DNA of 64,000 nucleotides. It comes from Alphaproteobacteria bacterium (GTDB lineage Bacteria > Pseudomonadota > Alphaproteobacteria > Rhodobacterales > Rhodobacteraceae). Position 1 is the stretch's first letter; every line of letters starts with the position of its first letter. The notes beneath the pieces were generated by a model, which ran no database searches, had not been told where the DNA came from, and saw only the letters and a list, made by a program, of their open reading frames with translations. Where the stretch lies: NCBI GenBank assembly GCA_030424865.1, contig JAUHVR010000014.1, positions 62,001 to 126,000 of the forward strand. Reading direction: 5' to 3'. Of the stretch, positions 1-8,733 are shown in pieces. The position numbers and the translations under genes were made by a program.

Positions 1-18
1 GGGCGCGCGCACGCGCCC
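1..18 (-). terminator. GC-rich hairpin downstream of nrdJ (possible terminator)
   Basis: A 7-bp perfect stem (GGGCGCG / CGCGCCC) with a CGCA loop lies nine bases beyond the nrdJ stop codon. The window ends here, so the T-run that would confirm a Rho-independent terminator cannot be seen. Confidence 0.35.
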
Positions 19-27
19 CGGATCCTG

Positions 28-3000
28 TTAGCTGCACCCCGAGGTCGACCCGCAAGTGTTGCACTTCATGCAGGTGCCGTTGCGCACCAGCGTGTAGTTG
101 CCGCACTCGCCGCAGGCCTCGCCCTCGTATCCCTGCATCCTAGCCTTGGTCTTGGCATCCATGCCGGTGCTGACCGCCGCAATCGAGGTCGCTGCCACAG
201 CGACACCGCCGCCTGTTTCAGGCACCAGAGTGTTCAACGCCTGAACCGGATCGGCTGCTCCATTCAGCGCCACCGCGCCGGTCGATCCGCCCTGCAACAC
301 CACCAACTCTTGCGGAACCCGCTTGCGCAGGTACCCGGACGAGCTGATCTGCTTGAGCACTTCAAGCGATTTCGACGCAGCTGCGTCGCTCATCTCTTTG
401 ATATTGCTGACACCTTCTTCTTCGCCGCGGCCAAGGTCGTCAAAAGCCGGACCTTCGGGTGCGACATGCGCCAGGTCGGTGCGGTCCAGATAGGACACAG
501 CCAGTTCGCGGAAGATGTAGTCCAGGATCGAAGTTGCGTTCTTGATGCTGTCGTTGCCCTGCACCATGCCCGCCGGTTCGAACTTGGTGAAGGTGAAGGC
601 GTCCACAAACTCCTCCAGCGGGACACCGTACTGCAGACCAACTGACACGGCGATGGCGAAGTTGTTCATCATCGCGCGGAAGCCCGCGCCTTCCTTGTGC
701 ATGTCGATGAAGATCTCGCCCAGTTGGCCGCCTTCGAACTCGCCGGTGCGCAAATAGACCTTGTGGCCCCCCACAATCGCTTTCTGGGTATAGCCCTTGC
801 GGCGATGCGGCAGCTTCTCACGGCCCCGCGCAACCTCTTTGATGACCACCTTCTCGACGATCTTTTCGGCGATGACAGCGGCCTTTTCTTGCGTCGAACC
901 CGTTTCCAGGATCTCGGCGGCCTCGTCATCATCTTCAACCAGCGCGGCGGCCAGCGGCTGCGACAGCTTCGAGCCGTCACGGTAAAGCGCGTTGGCCTTG
1001 ACCCCCAGCGACCAGCTCAGCTCATAGGCCTTCTGGCAGTCCTCGATCGTGGCATCGTTGGGCATGTTGATCGTCTTGCTGATCGCACCCGAGATGAAGG
1101 ACTGCGCGGCCGCCATCATGGTGATGTGGCTGTTAACGCTCAGGAAACGCTTGCCTTTCTTGCCACAGGGGTTCGCACAGTCAAAGATCGACAGGTGCTC
1201 GTCCTTCAGGTGCGGCGCCCCTTCCAGCGTCATGGTGCCCAGAACGTGGTCGTTTGCGGCTTCGATGTCGGCTTTGCTGTAGCCAAGATGCTTGAGCAGA
1301 TCGAAGGTCGGATCGTTCAGCTTCTCCGCCGGAATGCCCAGCACGTTCTGGCAGAAGTCTTCGCCCAGGGTCCACTGGTTGAACACAAACCGGATGTCAA
1401 AGGCCGAGGCCAACGCGCTTTCCACCTTTTCGATCTGCGCCGGGCCAAACCCGTTGCCGATCAGCGAGGTGTGGTTGATGCCGGGCGCATTGCCCAGAGT
1501 GCCGTGGCCCACCGCGTGGCTGATGATTTCCTCGATCTGGGCTGATCCATAGCCCAGCTTTTCCAGAGCCGCAGGCACCGAGCGGTTGATGATCTTGAAG
1601 TAGCCGCCACCGGCCAGCTTCTTGAACTTCACCAGCGCAAAGTCGGGCTCGATGCCAGTGGTGTCACAGTCCATCACCAGTCCAATGGTGCCCGTCGGCG
1701 CGATGACCGAGACCTGGGCGTTGCGGTAGCCGTGGGCCTCGCCCAGACGCAGCGCCTCATCCCAGCTTTCCGCCGCCAGACGGATCAGGTTTTGGTCGGG
1801 GCAATTTGCGTGGTCGAGTGCAACCGGCTTCACAGCCAGATCCTCGTACCCGCTGGCGGCCCCGTGCGCCGCTGTTCTGTGGTTGCGGATCACCCGCAGC
1901 ATGTGATCGGCGTTCTTGGCGTAGCCCGGGAAGGTGCCCAGTTCACCCGCCATTTCGGCCGAAGTCGCATAGCTGACGCCGGTCATGATCGCGGTCAGGG
2001 CACCGCAAAGCGCACGGCCCTCGTCGCTGTCATAGCCATAGCCCATGTTCATCAGCAGACCGCCGATGTTGGCATAGCCCAGACCCAGCGTGCGGAAGTC
2101 ATAGCTCAGCTGCGCGATTTCCTTGGACGGGAACTGCGCCATCAGAACCGAGATTTCCAGCGTCACGGTCCAGAGACGCGTGGCGTGCATGTAATCCTCG
2201 GCCTGGAACACGCCGTCCTTGAGGAAGGTCAGCAGGTTCATCGACGCCAGGTTACAAGCCGTGTCATCCAGGAACATGTATTCGGAACAAGGGTTTGAAC
2301 CGCGAATCTCACCGTCTTCGGGGCAGGTGTGCCAGGCGTTGACCGTGTCGTGGAACTGGATGCCCGGGTCGGCACAGGCCCAGGCCGCGTGGCCCACCTG
2401 TTCCCACAGATCGCGCGCCTTGATGGTCTTGGCGACCTTCCCATCAGTGCGGCGGATCAGCTCCCAATCGGCGTCGTCCTTGACGGCCTTCAGGAAGGCA
2501 TCGGTCACGCGGATTGAGTTGTTCGAGTTCTGGCCCGAGACGCTGGCATAGGCTTCGCTGTCCCAGTCGGTGTCATAGGTCGGGAACTCGATGCTGGCAT
2601 AGCCCTGCTTGGCGTAGTCCAGAACGCGCTTGACGTAGGTTTCAGGGATCTGAACCTTCTTGGCCTCGCGGATCGCCTTTTTCAGCCCTTCGTTGGTCTT
2701 GGGGTCATAGGCGTCTTCCTCGGCGCCGTCCCAGCTGCGGATCGCCGCGAAGATGCCATTCAGCATCTGCTCGTGCATCTTCGATCCGGCGACGATGCTG
2801 GCAACCTTCTGCTCTTCCTTGACCTTCCAGTTGATGAATTCCTCAACATCCGGGTGGTCGGCGTCGCAGATGACCATCTTGGCCGCGCGACGCGTGGTGC
2901 CGCCCGACTTGATCGCGCCCGCCGCGCGGTCGCCGATTTTCAGAAAGCCCATCAGGCCCGAGGATTTGCCGCCGCCCGACAGCGATTCACCTTCGGCGCG

Positions 3001-3693
3001 CAGGCTGCTGAAGTTCGTACCGGTGCCCGAGCCATACTTGAACAGGCGCGCCTCGCGGACCCACAGGTCCATGATGCCACCTTCGTTCACAAGGTCATCG
3101 CTGACCGACTGGATAAAGCAGGCATGGGGCTGCGGATGCTCATAGGCCGATTTCGACTTGGTCAGCTTGCCGGTCTTGTAGTCGACGTAGTGGTGACCCT
3201 GCCCGGGGCCGTCGATGCCATAGGCCCAATGCAGGCCGGTGTTGAACCACTGGGGCGAGTTCGGGGCGGCCCGTTGCGTGGCCAGCATGTGGCGCATTTC
3301 GTCGTAGTAGGCGCGGGCGTCGTCCTCGGTCGAGAAGTAGCCGCCCTTCCAGCCCCAATAGGCCCAGGCACCGGCCAGTCGGTCAAACACCTGCTTGGAC
3401 GAGGTTTCACCGGTCTTTTCGGTGCCAGCCTCGGCGGGAACCGAGCGCCACAGGAATTCAGGTACGCCTTTTTCGCGCACTTTCTTCATCTCGACCGGCA
3501 CACCAGCCTTGCGGAAGTATTTCTGCGCGATCACATCGCTGGCCACCTGGCTCCAGCTTTCGGGCACTTCGACGTCGTCCAGCTTGAAGACCGTGGTGCC
3601 ATCGGGATTGCGGATTTCCGAAGTGGTCTTGATGAACGCGATACCTTCGTATGCGTCTTCGCCTGCCTTGGTGAATTTTCTTTCGATTTTCAT
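28..3693 (-). CDS. nrdJ: Adenosylcobalamin-dependent (class II) ribonucleotide reductase
   Basis: Reduces ribonucleotides to deoxyribonucleotides in the cytoplasm using coenzyme B12, independently of oxygen. The 1221-aa product has the layout of the long NrdJ type. It shows the N-terminal [15 protein letters not shown] segment, the [14 protein letters not shown] region, the active-site stretch [20 protein letters not shown], and a C-terminal Cys-rich tail ([10 protein letters not shown], then [14 protein letters not shown]) that fits the zinc/redox tail of this class. The frame is open a further 27 codons upstream, but the ATG at 3693 ([13 protein letters not shown]) is where family similarity begins. 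Two NrdR-like boxes and a DnaA box lie upstream, with no gene in between. No class I or III reductase is present in the window. Confidence 0.96.
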   Translation of the reverse strand: MKIERKFTKAGEDAYEGIAFIKTTSEIRNPDGTTVFKLDDVEVPESWSQVASDVIAQKYFRKAGVPVEMKKVREKGVPEFLWRSVPAEAGTEKTGETSSKQVFDRLAGAWAYWGWKGGYFSTEDDARAYYDEMRHMLATQRAAPNSPQWFNTGLHWAYGIDGPGQGHHYVDYKTGKLTKSKSAYEHPQPHACFIQSVSDDLVNEGGIMDLWVREARLFKYGSGTGTNFSSLRAEGESLSGGGKSSGLMGFLKIGDRAAGAIKSGGTTRRAAKMVICDADHPDVEEFINWKVKEEQKVASIVAGSKMHEQMLNGIFAAIRSWDGAEEDAYDPKTNEGLKKAIREAKKVQIPETYVKRVLDYAKQGYASIEFPTYDTDWDSEAYASVSGQNSNNSIRVTDAFLKAVKDDADWELIRRTDGKVAKTIKARDLWEQVGHAAWACADPGIQFHDTVNAWHTCPEDGEIRGSNPCSEYMFLDDTACNLASMNLLTFLKDGVFQAEDYMHATRLWTVTLEISVLMAQFPSKEIAQLSYDFRTLGLGYANIGGLLMNMGYGYDSDEGRALCGALTAIMTGVSYATSAEMAGELGTFPGYAKNADHMLRVIRNHRTAAHGAASGYEDLAVKPVALDHANCPDQNLIRLAAESWDEALRLGEAHGYRNAQVSVIAPTGTIGLVMDCDTTGIEPDFALVKFKKLAGGGYFKIINRSVPAALEKLGYGSAQIEEIISHAVGHGTLGNAPGINHTSLIGNGFGPAQIEKVESALASAFDIRFVFNQWTLGEDFCQNVLGIPAEKLNDPTFDLLKHLGYSKADIEAANDHVLGTMTLEGAPHLKDEHLSIFDCANPCGKKGKRFLSVNSHITMMAAAQSFISGAISKTINMPNDATIEDCQKAYELSWSLGVKANALYRDGSKLSQPLAAALVEDDDEAAEILETGSTQEKAAVIAEKIVEKVVIKEVARGREKLPHRRKGYTQKAIVGGHKVYLRTGEFEGGQLGEIFIDMHKEGAGFRAMMNNFAIAVSVGLQYGVPLEEFVDAFTFTKFEPAGMVQGNDSIKNATSILDYIFRELAVSYLDRTDLAHVAPEGPAFDDLGRGEEEGVSNIKEMSDAAASKSLEVLKQISSSGYLRKRVPQELVVLQGGSTGAVALNGAADPVQALNTLVPETGGGVAVAATSIAAVSTGMDAKTKARMQGYEGEACGECGNYTLVRNGTCMKCNTCGSTSGCS

Positions 3694-3858
3694 GAGTGTG
3701 CGCCCCGTGTGCCCGTCTTGCTTGGTGTCGCGACCCTCGCCCCGAAGGCCGCGTGAAAATTCAAACGGAGACAATACGGCACCCCACCCGCCGAAGCAGA
3801 CGCGCTGGCCCAGATATCGATGTTGTGTGGTGCGAAACCTTCCCCTTGCCGGGCCCCG

Positions 3859-3874
3859 CCACTATATGTTGTGG
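3859..3874 (-). promoter_or_regulatory. NrdR box 1 upstream of nrdJ
   Basis: The 16-mer CCACTATATGTTGTGG matches the NrdR box consensus (acaCwAtATaTwGtgt) at about 13 of 16 positions, including both CAC/GTG arms. NrdR represses ribonucleotide reductase genes. The site lies 166 bases upstream of the nrdJ start. Confidence 0.65.
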
Positions 3875-3943
3875 CTTCGGCGACCGGCCCGCACAAATTG
3901 AAGGCAAACGGCGAGAGTCGTCAACGGTTTTTTTCATCGTTTC

Positions 3944-3959
3944 GACATATATTTTGTGT
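3944..3959 (-). promoter_or_regulatory. NrdR box 2 upstream of nrdJ
   Basis: On the minus strand the site reads ACACAAAATATATGTC. The left half matches the NrdR consensus fully and the right half is degenerate, about 12 of 16 overall. Its centre is 85 bp from that of box 1, close to eight helical turns, which would suit cooperative binding. Confidence 0.5.
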
Positions 3960-4069
3960 TGACGCCACGCGACCCCACAACCCCTATGTCTTATCCCTGA
4001 TTCACCCCCAACCAGACCAGCAACACCACGTCCAAGGATCACACGGGAAAATCCTCTGATGCGGACAAG

Positions 4070-4078
4070 TTATCCACA
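4070..4078 (+). promoter_or_regulatory. Perfect DnaA box (TTATCCACA)
   Basis: An exact consensus DnaA box occurs about 380 bases upstream of nrdJ and 175 bases downstream of the AraC-type gene's stop. DnaA control of ribonucleotide reductase is known for nrdAB in Escherichia coli. A role here is inference, because one 9-mer can occur by chance. Confidence 0.4.
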
Positions 4079-4252
4079 GGTGGTGACCCTTTGCCTGAAC
4101 CTGCGTTTTTGTTCGCGGCATCCCGACGGCCGCAAAACATGCGGAAAGGCGGTGCACAAGTGTCACGTTCAAGCCGAAAATCCCTGCTCGAATTTTGAGC
4201 TTTTGCGGTAAACGCGAGGTGTAATCCGCCTTTACGCGGAAAGGCAGAACCG

Positions 4253-5257
4253 TCAGCCGCGGCACATGTCCTTGCGGTAACTGGCGGGTGTCTGTCCCAT
4301 CCAGCGCTTGAAGGCGCGGGTAAAGGCACTTTGTTCAGAAAATCCGGTCAGAAAGGCGACATCCGACAGCGAATACCGCTCTTCCTGCAAGAGGCCCAGG
4401 GCCAGTTCGCGCCGGGTTTCTTCGGTCAGTGTCTGAAAGCTGGCGCCATGTTCGGCCAGACGCCGATGATAGGATCGCACGCTCATGCCCAGTCCGCGGG
4501 CCACGTCCGCCATTTTCGGTAACCCCTCGGACAGCGCGCGCGAGATCAAGTCCTTGGTCTGTCGGACCAGCGACGCATCGTCTTCAATCTCGGCAAGTTC
4601 GGCCTTTAGGTGCCCGTCCAGGAACCCGGTGATGCCCTCGTCCCCCAGCAGGTTTGGCCGGGACAGCGTTTCATTGGACATCAGCAACGCGTCCAAGGGT
4701 TGATGCGAGATCACAGGGCAACCGAAATAGGCTTCGTGCTCGGTCAACGACTGAGGCGCGGCATGTTTGATCCAGACCTCGATCGGGGCAACACGATCAG
4801 GCGAGACTTGGCGACACAGCGAAATGGCGCTGGCAAGTGTCGCTTCGTTCGACAGTCGCAAGCCCAGTCGTCGCGGACCCTGCCGATGAAGAATGAACAG
4901 CATGCCGCGATCCGTGGGGCGCAATTCGTATTCCACGACGCTGGTCCAAAGCCGCGCATAACGCGCGACGCGCGAAAACGACCCCAAAAGATCCGGCGCG
5001 GCTTTCCACGCGAGCCCAAGCGCCCCGTATTCGTCACAGCGCATCGAGTCCCCGGTCCGAACGGGCAAGCCGGTCACATCCATTTGCGTCGCCATGAATT
5101 CCAGCATGGCGTAGTAGGCCTCGTCGGTGATCATGACCTTCGGGTCCCAGGGATCATCGGCCTGCAACCCCGCAACGCTCAGGGCTGCCTGAGGGTCGAT
5201 GGCCTTGCCGGCCGCGGCAACCATCTTGCGCGCAAAAAGTGACGTGATCTGCCCCAT
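4253..5257 (-). CDS. AraC-family transcriptional regulator
   Basis: A 334-aa DNA-binding regulator. The N-terminal two thirds resemble the AraC-type ligand-binding domain seen in ArgR/OruR-like members. The C-terminal ~100 residues hold two helix-turn-helix motifs, including MADVARGLGMSVRSYHRRL and the second-helix signature LSDVAFLTGFSEQSAFTRAF followed by KRWMGQTPASYR. It lies 83 bases downstream of the bifunctional hydratase/dehydrogenase gene on the same strand, so it may be co-transcribed with that fatty-acid-like module and regulate it. The inducer cannot be read from the sequence. Confidence 0.9.
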   Translation of the reverse strand: MGQITSLFARKMVAAAGKAIDPQAALSVAGLQADDPWDPKVMITDEAYYAMLEFMATQMDVTGLPVRTGDSMRCDEYGALGLAWKAAPDLLGSFSRVARYARLWTSVVEYELRPTDRGMLFILHRQGPRRLGLRLSNEATLASAISLCRQVSPDRVAPIEVWIKHAAPQSLTEHEAYFGCPVISHQPLDALLMSNETLSRPNLLGDEGITGFLDGHLKAELAEIEDDASLVRQTKDLISRALSEGLPKMADVARGLGMSVRSYHRRLAEHGASFQTLTEETRRELALGLLQEERYSLSDVAFLTGFSEQSAFTRAFKRWMGQTPASYRKDMCRG

Positions 5258-5340
5258 ATCCGAGATTTAGGACAGAAGGACCGTTCGGCAAAGACCTCGC
5301 TGACGTGACCAGTGGCCAAAGACGCGTTTTGCCTGAGGGG

Positions 5341-7293
5341 TCAGGCTTTCTGCATGTACATCGGGCCGCCACGCCAGCGGGGAAACCCGAAAGCGTTGAC
5401 CATCACGACGTCGATGTCTTCGGCCCGGTCCGCGATGCCTTCATTCAGAATGGCTGTGCCCTCGGCCTGCATCGCGCCCAGAAGGCGCGCCATGATTTCG
5501 CCCTCTGTCAGGGGGACACGGGTGATGCCCTTGCGCTGCGCCTCGGACAGAATCAACGCCTCGACCTCAGGATCTGGCCGGCCTTTGCCCGCATCGTCAT
5601 ACAGGTAATAGCCCCGACCTGTCTTGCGTCCGAACCGGCCCTGTTCACACAGCTTGTCGCCGATATCGACATAGCGCTGTGCGGGATCACGGGTGGCCGC
5701 CTGCCGCTTGCGGGTGGCCCAAGAGATGTCGAGCCCCGCAAGGTCCTGCATTTGGAAAAGCCCCATCGGCAGGCCGAACCCGGTCATGGCCGCATCGATC
5801 TGCCAGGGCAGCGCGCCGTCCTCAAGCATGTATTCCGCCTCGCGGCGATAGGCTGACATGATGCGGTTCGCAATGAACCCGTCGCAGACCCCGGCCAGAA
5901 CCGGGATCTTGCCCAGCGACCGGGCAAAGGCAACGCCAGAGGCCAGAACCTGTGGGTCAAGCCCCGTCGGCACAACCACTTCGAGCAGTTTCATGATGTG
6001 GGCCGGAGAAAAGAAGTGCAGTCCGATGACGCGATCGGCGGCGTCGATGGACCCGGCAATTTCTGCCACGTCCAGATACGAGGTGTTGGTGGCCAGAATG
6101 GCATCCGGGCGCGTGTGCGCCTTGAGCTGCGCCATGACCTCTTTCTTGACGGCCATGTCTTCAAAGACGGCCTCGATGACCAGATCGGCCCCGGCAAGGT
6201 CTGGATACCGGGAACTGGCCAGAAACGCGTCCAGCACCTGCGCATGCCTCTCGGCGCTCAAAAGCCCGCGTGCGCGGCTTCCATCAAGGATCTTTTTCAC
6301 CCGGTCCGCGCCGGCTTCGGCGGCAGGGGTGTCGCGTTCGACCAGCGTCACACGGTATCCCGCCAAAAGGCAGGCCGCCGCGATGCCCGCCCCCATCGTG
6401 CCGCCGCCAATGACGCCGACGTGTCGGATGTCCTGCGTCTCAATCCCCTTCACCCGTGCAGGGCGCATCGCCGCCCGCTCGGCAAAGAAGATGTAGCGCA
6501 GCGCGGCGGACTGAGGATCGTCCTTGAGAGAGAGAAAAACCTCGCGTTCAACGGCCAGAGCCTCGGCGGCGGGTTTGGTCAGCGCGGTGCGGATCGCCTG
6601 AACTGCACGTCTGGGGGCATTCTGGGCCCCGGCCTTGGCTTCGATCTTCGCCGCAAGCTGGTCAAATCCGGCTTGGTCCTTTGCCCCCAGCGGCGGCCGT
6701 TCTGACACTGGCATCAACTTCTTGGCCGTGATCGCCGCCTGCGCCGTCGCGAGTGCGGCGTCCAGCAGATCATCCTCGGCGATGGCATCGATCAGACCGG
6801 CTGTCAGGGCCTCTTGCGCCGAGATCGGCTTGCCGATGGCCACCATCGAAAGCGCCGTTTCTGCGGATACCAGTCGGGGCAGCCGAACCGTCCCCCCTGC
6901 CCCCGGGATCAGGCCCAGTGTCACCTCGGGCAGCCCAAGGCGAGTCGAGGCCAAGGCAACCCGGTGGCTGCAGACCAAGGCTGTCTCTAGCCCCCCGCCC
7001 AACACGGTTCCGTGCAAGGCAGCGACCCAGGGTTTGGTGGCCTGTTCGATCCGCCCCAGCAGATCCGGCAAATGCGGCTCGACCGGCGGCTGTCCGAACT
7101 CGCGCACATCTGCGCCCGCGATGAAGGTCCGCCCGGCGCAGGCCAGAACCACGGCTTTGACCTGTGCGTCACGTTCTGTGGACTCCAGCGCCTCGGCCAG
7201 CCCCTGTCGGACGGCAAGGCTTGTGGCATTCACCGGCGGATAATCGATGGTCACCACGGCGATATCGCCGTGGTGGGACAAGCTGACAACCAT
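5341..7293 (-). CDS. Bifunctional enoyl-CoA hydratase / 3-hydroxyacyl-CoA dehydrogenase
   Basis: A 650-aa fusion that hydrates enoyl-CoA and oxidises the resulting 3-hydroxyacyl-CoA with NAD, two consecutive beta-oxidation steps. The N-terminal crotonase domain (about 1-190) has the oxyanion-hole segment FIAGADVREFG and likely catalytic Glu103 (GGGLE) and Glu123 (LPEVTLGLIPGAGGT). The dehydrogenase half starts with a Rossmann motif, GVIGGGTMGAGIA, near residue 293, followed by the C-terminal HAD domain. The ATG has a strong AGGAGG site. It follows the glutaryl-CoA dehydrogenase gene by 35 bases and probably shares its transcript. Together they fit the lower, dicarboxyl-CoA part of the anthraniloyl-CoA route encoded divergently. 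Confidence 0.9.
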   Translation of the reverse strand: MVVSLSHHGDIAVVTIDYPPVNATSLAVRQGLAEALESTERDAQVKAVVLACAGRTFIAGADVREFGQPPVEPHLPDLLGRIEQATKPWVAALHGTVLGGGLETALVCSHRVALASTRLGLPEVTLGLIPGAGGTVRLPRLVSAETALSMVAIGKPISAQEALTAGLIDAIAEDDLLDAALATAQAAITAKKLMPVSERPPLGAKDQAGFDQLAAKIEAKAGAQNAPRRAVQAIRTALTKPAAEALAVEREVFLSLKDDPQSAALRYIFFAERAAMRPARVKGIETQDIRHVGVIGGGTMGAGIAAACLLAGYRVTLVERDTPAAEAGADRVKKILDGSRARGLLSAERHAQVLDAFLASSRYPDLAGADLVIEAVFEDMAVKKEVMAQLKAHTRPDAILATNTSYLDVAEIAGSIDAADRVIGLHFFSPAHIMKLLEVVVPTGLDPQVLASGVAFARSLGKIPVLAGVCDGFIANRIMSAYRREAEYMLEDGALPWQIDAAMTGFGLPMGLFQMQDLAGLDISWATRKRQAATRDPAQRYVDIGDKLCEQGRFGRKTGRGYYLYDDAGKGRPDPEVEALILSEAQRKGITRVPLTEGEIMARLLGAMQAEGTAILNEGIADRAEDIDVVMVNAFGFPRWRGGPMYMQKA

Positions 7294-7328
7294 GGTGTCC
7301 TCCTGATCGGGGCGTTGCCCGGGTCCGG

Positions 7329-8567
7329 TTACTGAAAGGCTTGCAGGCCCGTCTGGCCCCGACCCAGGATCAGAGCGTGCACGTCATGCGTACCCTCGTA
7401 GGTGTTGACCGCCTCAAGGTTCATCACATGGGTGATGACGCCGTATTCGTCCGACACGCCGTTGCCGCCATGCATGTCACGCGACTCGCGCGCGATGGTC
7501 AGCGCCTTGCCGCAGTTGTTGCGCTTCATCAGGCTGATCAGCTCGGCCGAGGCCGTGTGATCGTCCAGCATCCGCCCCAGCCGCAGTGAGCCCAAAAGCC
7601 CCAGCGAAATCTCGGTCTGCATGTCCGCTAGTTTTTTCTGGATCAACTGCGTGGCGGCCAGCGGCTTGCCGAATTGCTTGCGGTCCAGGGTGTAGCTTCG
7701 CGCCGCGTGCCAGCAGGCTTCGGCCGCGCCCATGGCGCCCCAGCTGATGCCATAGCGCGCGCGGTTCAGGCAGCCAAAGGGCCCCGCCAGACCCTGCGCA
7801 TTTGGCAAGAGGTTCTCATCGGGGACAAAAACCTCGTCCATTTGGATCATTCCTGTGATCGAGGCACGCAAGGAGAACTTGCCCTCGATCTTCGGCGCGT
7901 TCAGACCCTTCATGCCCTTTTCCAGCAGGAAGCCCCGGATCTTGCCGTCGTGTGCGTCGGACTTGGCCCAGACGACAAAGACGTCGGCGATCGGGCTGTT
8001 GGTGATCCAGTTCTTGGCCCCCGAGACAAGGTAGCCGCCATCAACCTTCTTGGCGTGTGTCACCATCCCGCCCGGATCCGAACCGTGGTCCGGTTCGGTC
8101 AGACCAAAGCAGCCGACCCATTCGCCGGTGGCCAGTTTCGGCAGGTACTTCTGTCGCTGCTCTTCGCTGCCATAGGCATAGATCGGATGCATGACCAATG
8201 AACTTTGCACCGACATGGCGGAACGATAGCCGCTGTCGACACGTTCGACCTCGCGCGCGACCAGCCCGTAGCTGACGTAGCTTGCGCCAACGCAGCCATA
8301 GTCTTCGGGCAGCGTTGCGCCCAGCAGGCCCAGTTCGCCCATTTCGGACATGATCTCGCGGTCAAAGACCTCGTTGCGATTGCCCTCAAGCGCCCGTGGT
8401 TTCAGCTTGTCCTGACAATAGGCATGGGCGGTGTCGCGGATCATGCGCTCTTCTTCGGTCAGAAGATTGTCCAGCAGAAAGGGATCTTCCCAGTTCTGCG
8501 TCGCCGGCTTGGCACGAGACATCTCGGGGGTGGGAACATGGCGGTCGGTGTCGCTAAGGGGAATCAT
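7329..8567 (-). CDS. gcdH: Glutaryl-CoA dehydrogenase (acyl-CoA dehydrogenase family)
   Basis: An FAD enzyme expected to oxidise and decarboxylate glutaryl-CoA to crotonyl-CoA. The 412-aa product carries the subgroup hallmarks: [16 protein letters not shown] (substrate-binding Arg), [15 protein letters not shown] (FAD loop), and [16 protein letters not shown] with the catalytic Glu. The frame is open 58 codons further upstream. I chose the ATG at 8567 because AAGGAAAGG precedes it and homologues start near MIPLSDTD. It is the first gene of a minus-strand unit diverging from the anthraniloyl-CoA genes, which suggests that glutaryl-CoA is an intermediate of that route. Confidence 0.9.
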   Translation of the reverse strand: MIPLSDTDRHVPTPEMSRAKPATQNWEDPFLLDNLLTEEERMIRDTAHAYCQDKLKPRALEGNRNEVFDREIMSEMGELGLLGATLPEDYGCVGASYVSYGLVAREVERVDSGYRSAMSVQSSLVMHPIYAYGSEEQRQKYLPKLATGEWVGCFGLTEPDHGSDPGGMVTHAKKVDGGYLVSGAKNWITNSPIADVFVVWAKSDAHDGKIRGFLLEKGMKGLNAPKIEGKFSLRASITGMIQMDEVFVPDENLLPNAQGLAGPFGCLNRARYGISWGAMGAAEACWHAARSYTLDRKQFGKPLAATQLIQKKLADMQTEISLGLLGSLRLGRMLDDHTASAELISLMKRNNCGKALTIARESRDMHGGNGVSDEYGVITHVMNLEAVNTYEGTHDVHALILGRGQTGLQAFQ

Positions 8568-8733
8568 GTCTGCCTTTCCTTTGGACGTCATTTGACGGGA
8601 GTGAACATTTCCCTCTGCATAAACACAACACGCTAATACTTCAAGCTTGAAATATTCAAACATCAAATGTAACGTGAGTCGCAACAGACGGATTGCTCCT
8701 CCGTGATCCGAAACCTCTGAAAGGGAGAGTGTC
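8568..8733. promoter_or_regulatory. Divergent promoter region of the anthranilate/tryptophan catabolic genes
   Basis: This 166-bp region separates the minus-strand gcdH unit from the plus-strand monooxygenase/reductase unit. It is AT-richer than its surroundings and carries overlapping TTCAA/TTGAA inverted repeats near its middle. Both units probably start here and are probably controlled together. Confidence 0.6.
8640..8659. promoter_or_regulatory. Overlapping palindromes, likely MarR operator
   Basis: TTCAAGCTTGAA is a perfect 12-bp palindrome. Its right arm also forms a second inverted repeat, TTGAA-ATA-TTCAA, giving three half-sites in 20 bp. The position between the divergent units, and a MarR gene inside the plus-strand unit, make it the obvious operator candidate. 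Binding is inferred. Confidence 0.5.

Larger units (their letters stand above)
3694..4252. other. Gene-free region upstream of nrdJ
   Basis: This 559-base stretch lies between nrdJ and the AraC-type gene, both on the minus strand. I found no convincing coding frame. It holds two NrdR-box-like palindromes, a perfect DnaA box and a T-rich tract at about 3928-3934. A B12 riboswitch was considered because nrdJ needs cobalamin, but no B12-box-like sequence was recognised. Confidence 0.7.

Noticed and set aside
697-3756. Long plus-strand frames (697-1545, 2773-3756) opposite nrdJ
   Set aside because: Shadows of a highly conserved gene in GC-rich DNA; no recognisable domains.
3694-4252. Cobalamin riboswitch upstream of nrdJ
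   Set aside because: The enzyme needs B12, but no B12-box-like sequence or the expected pairing was found on the nrdJ strand; the NrdR boxes explain regulation better.
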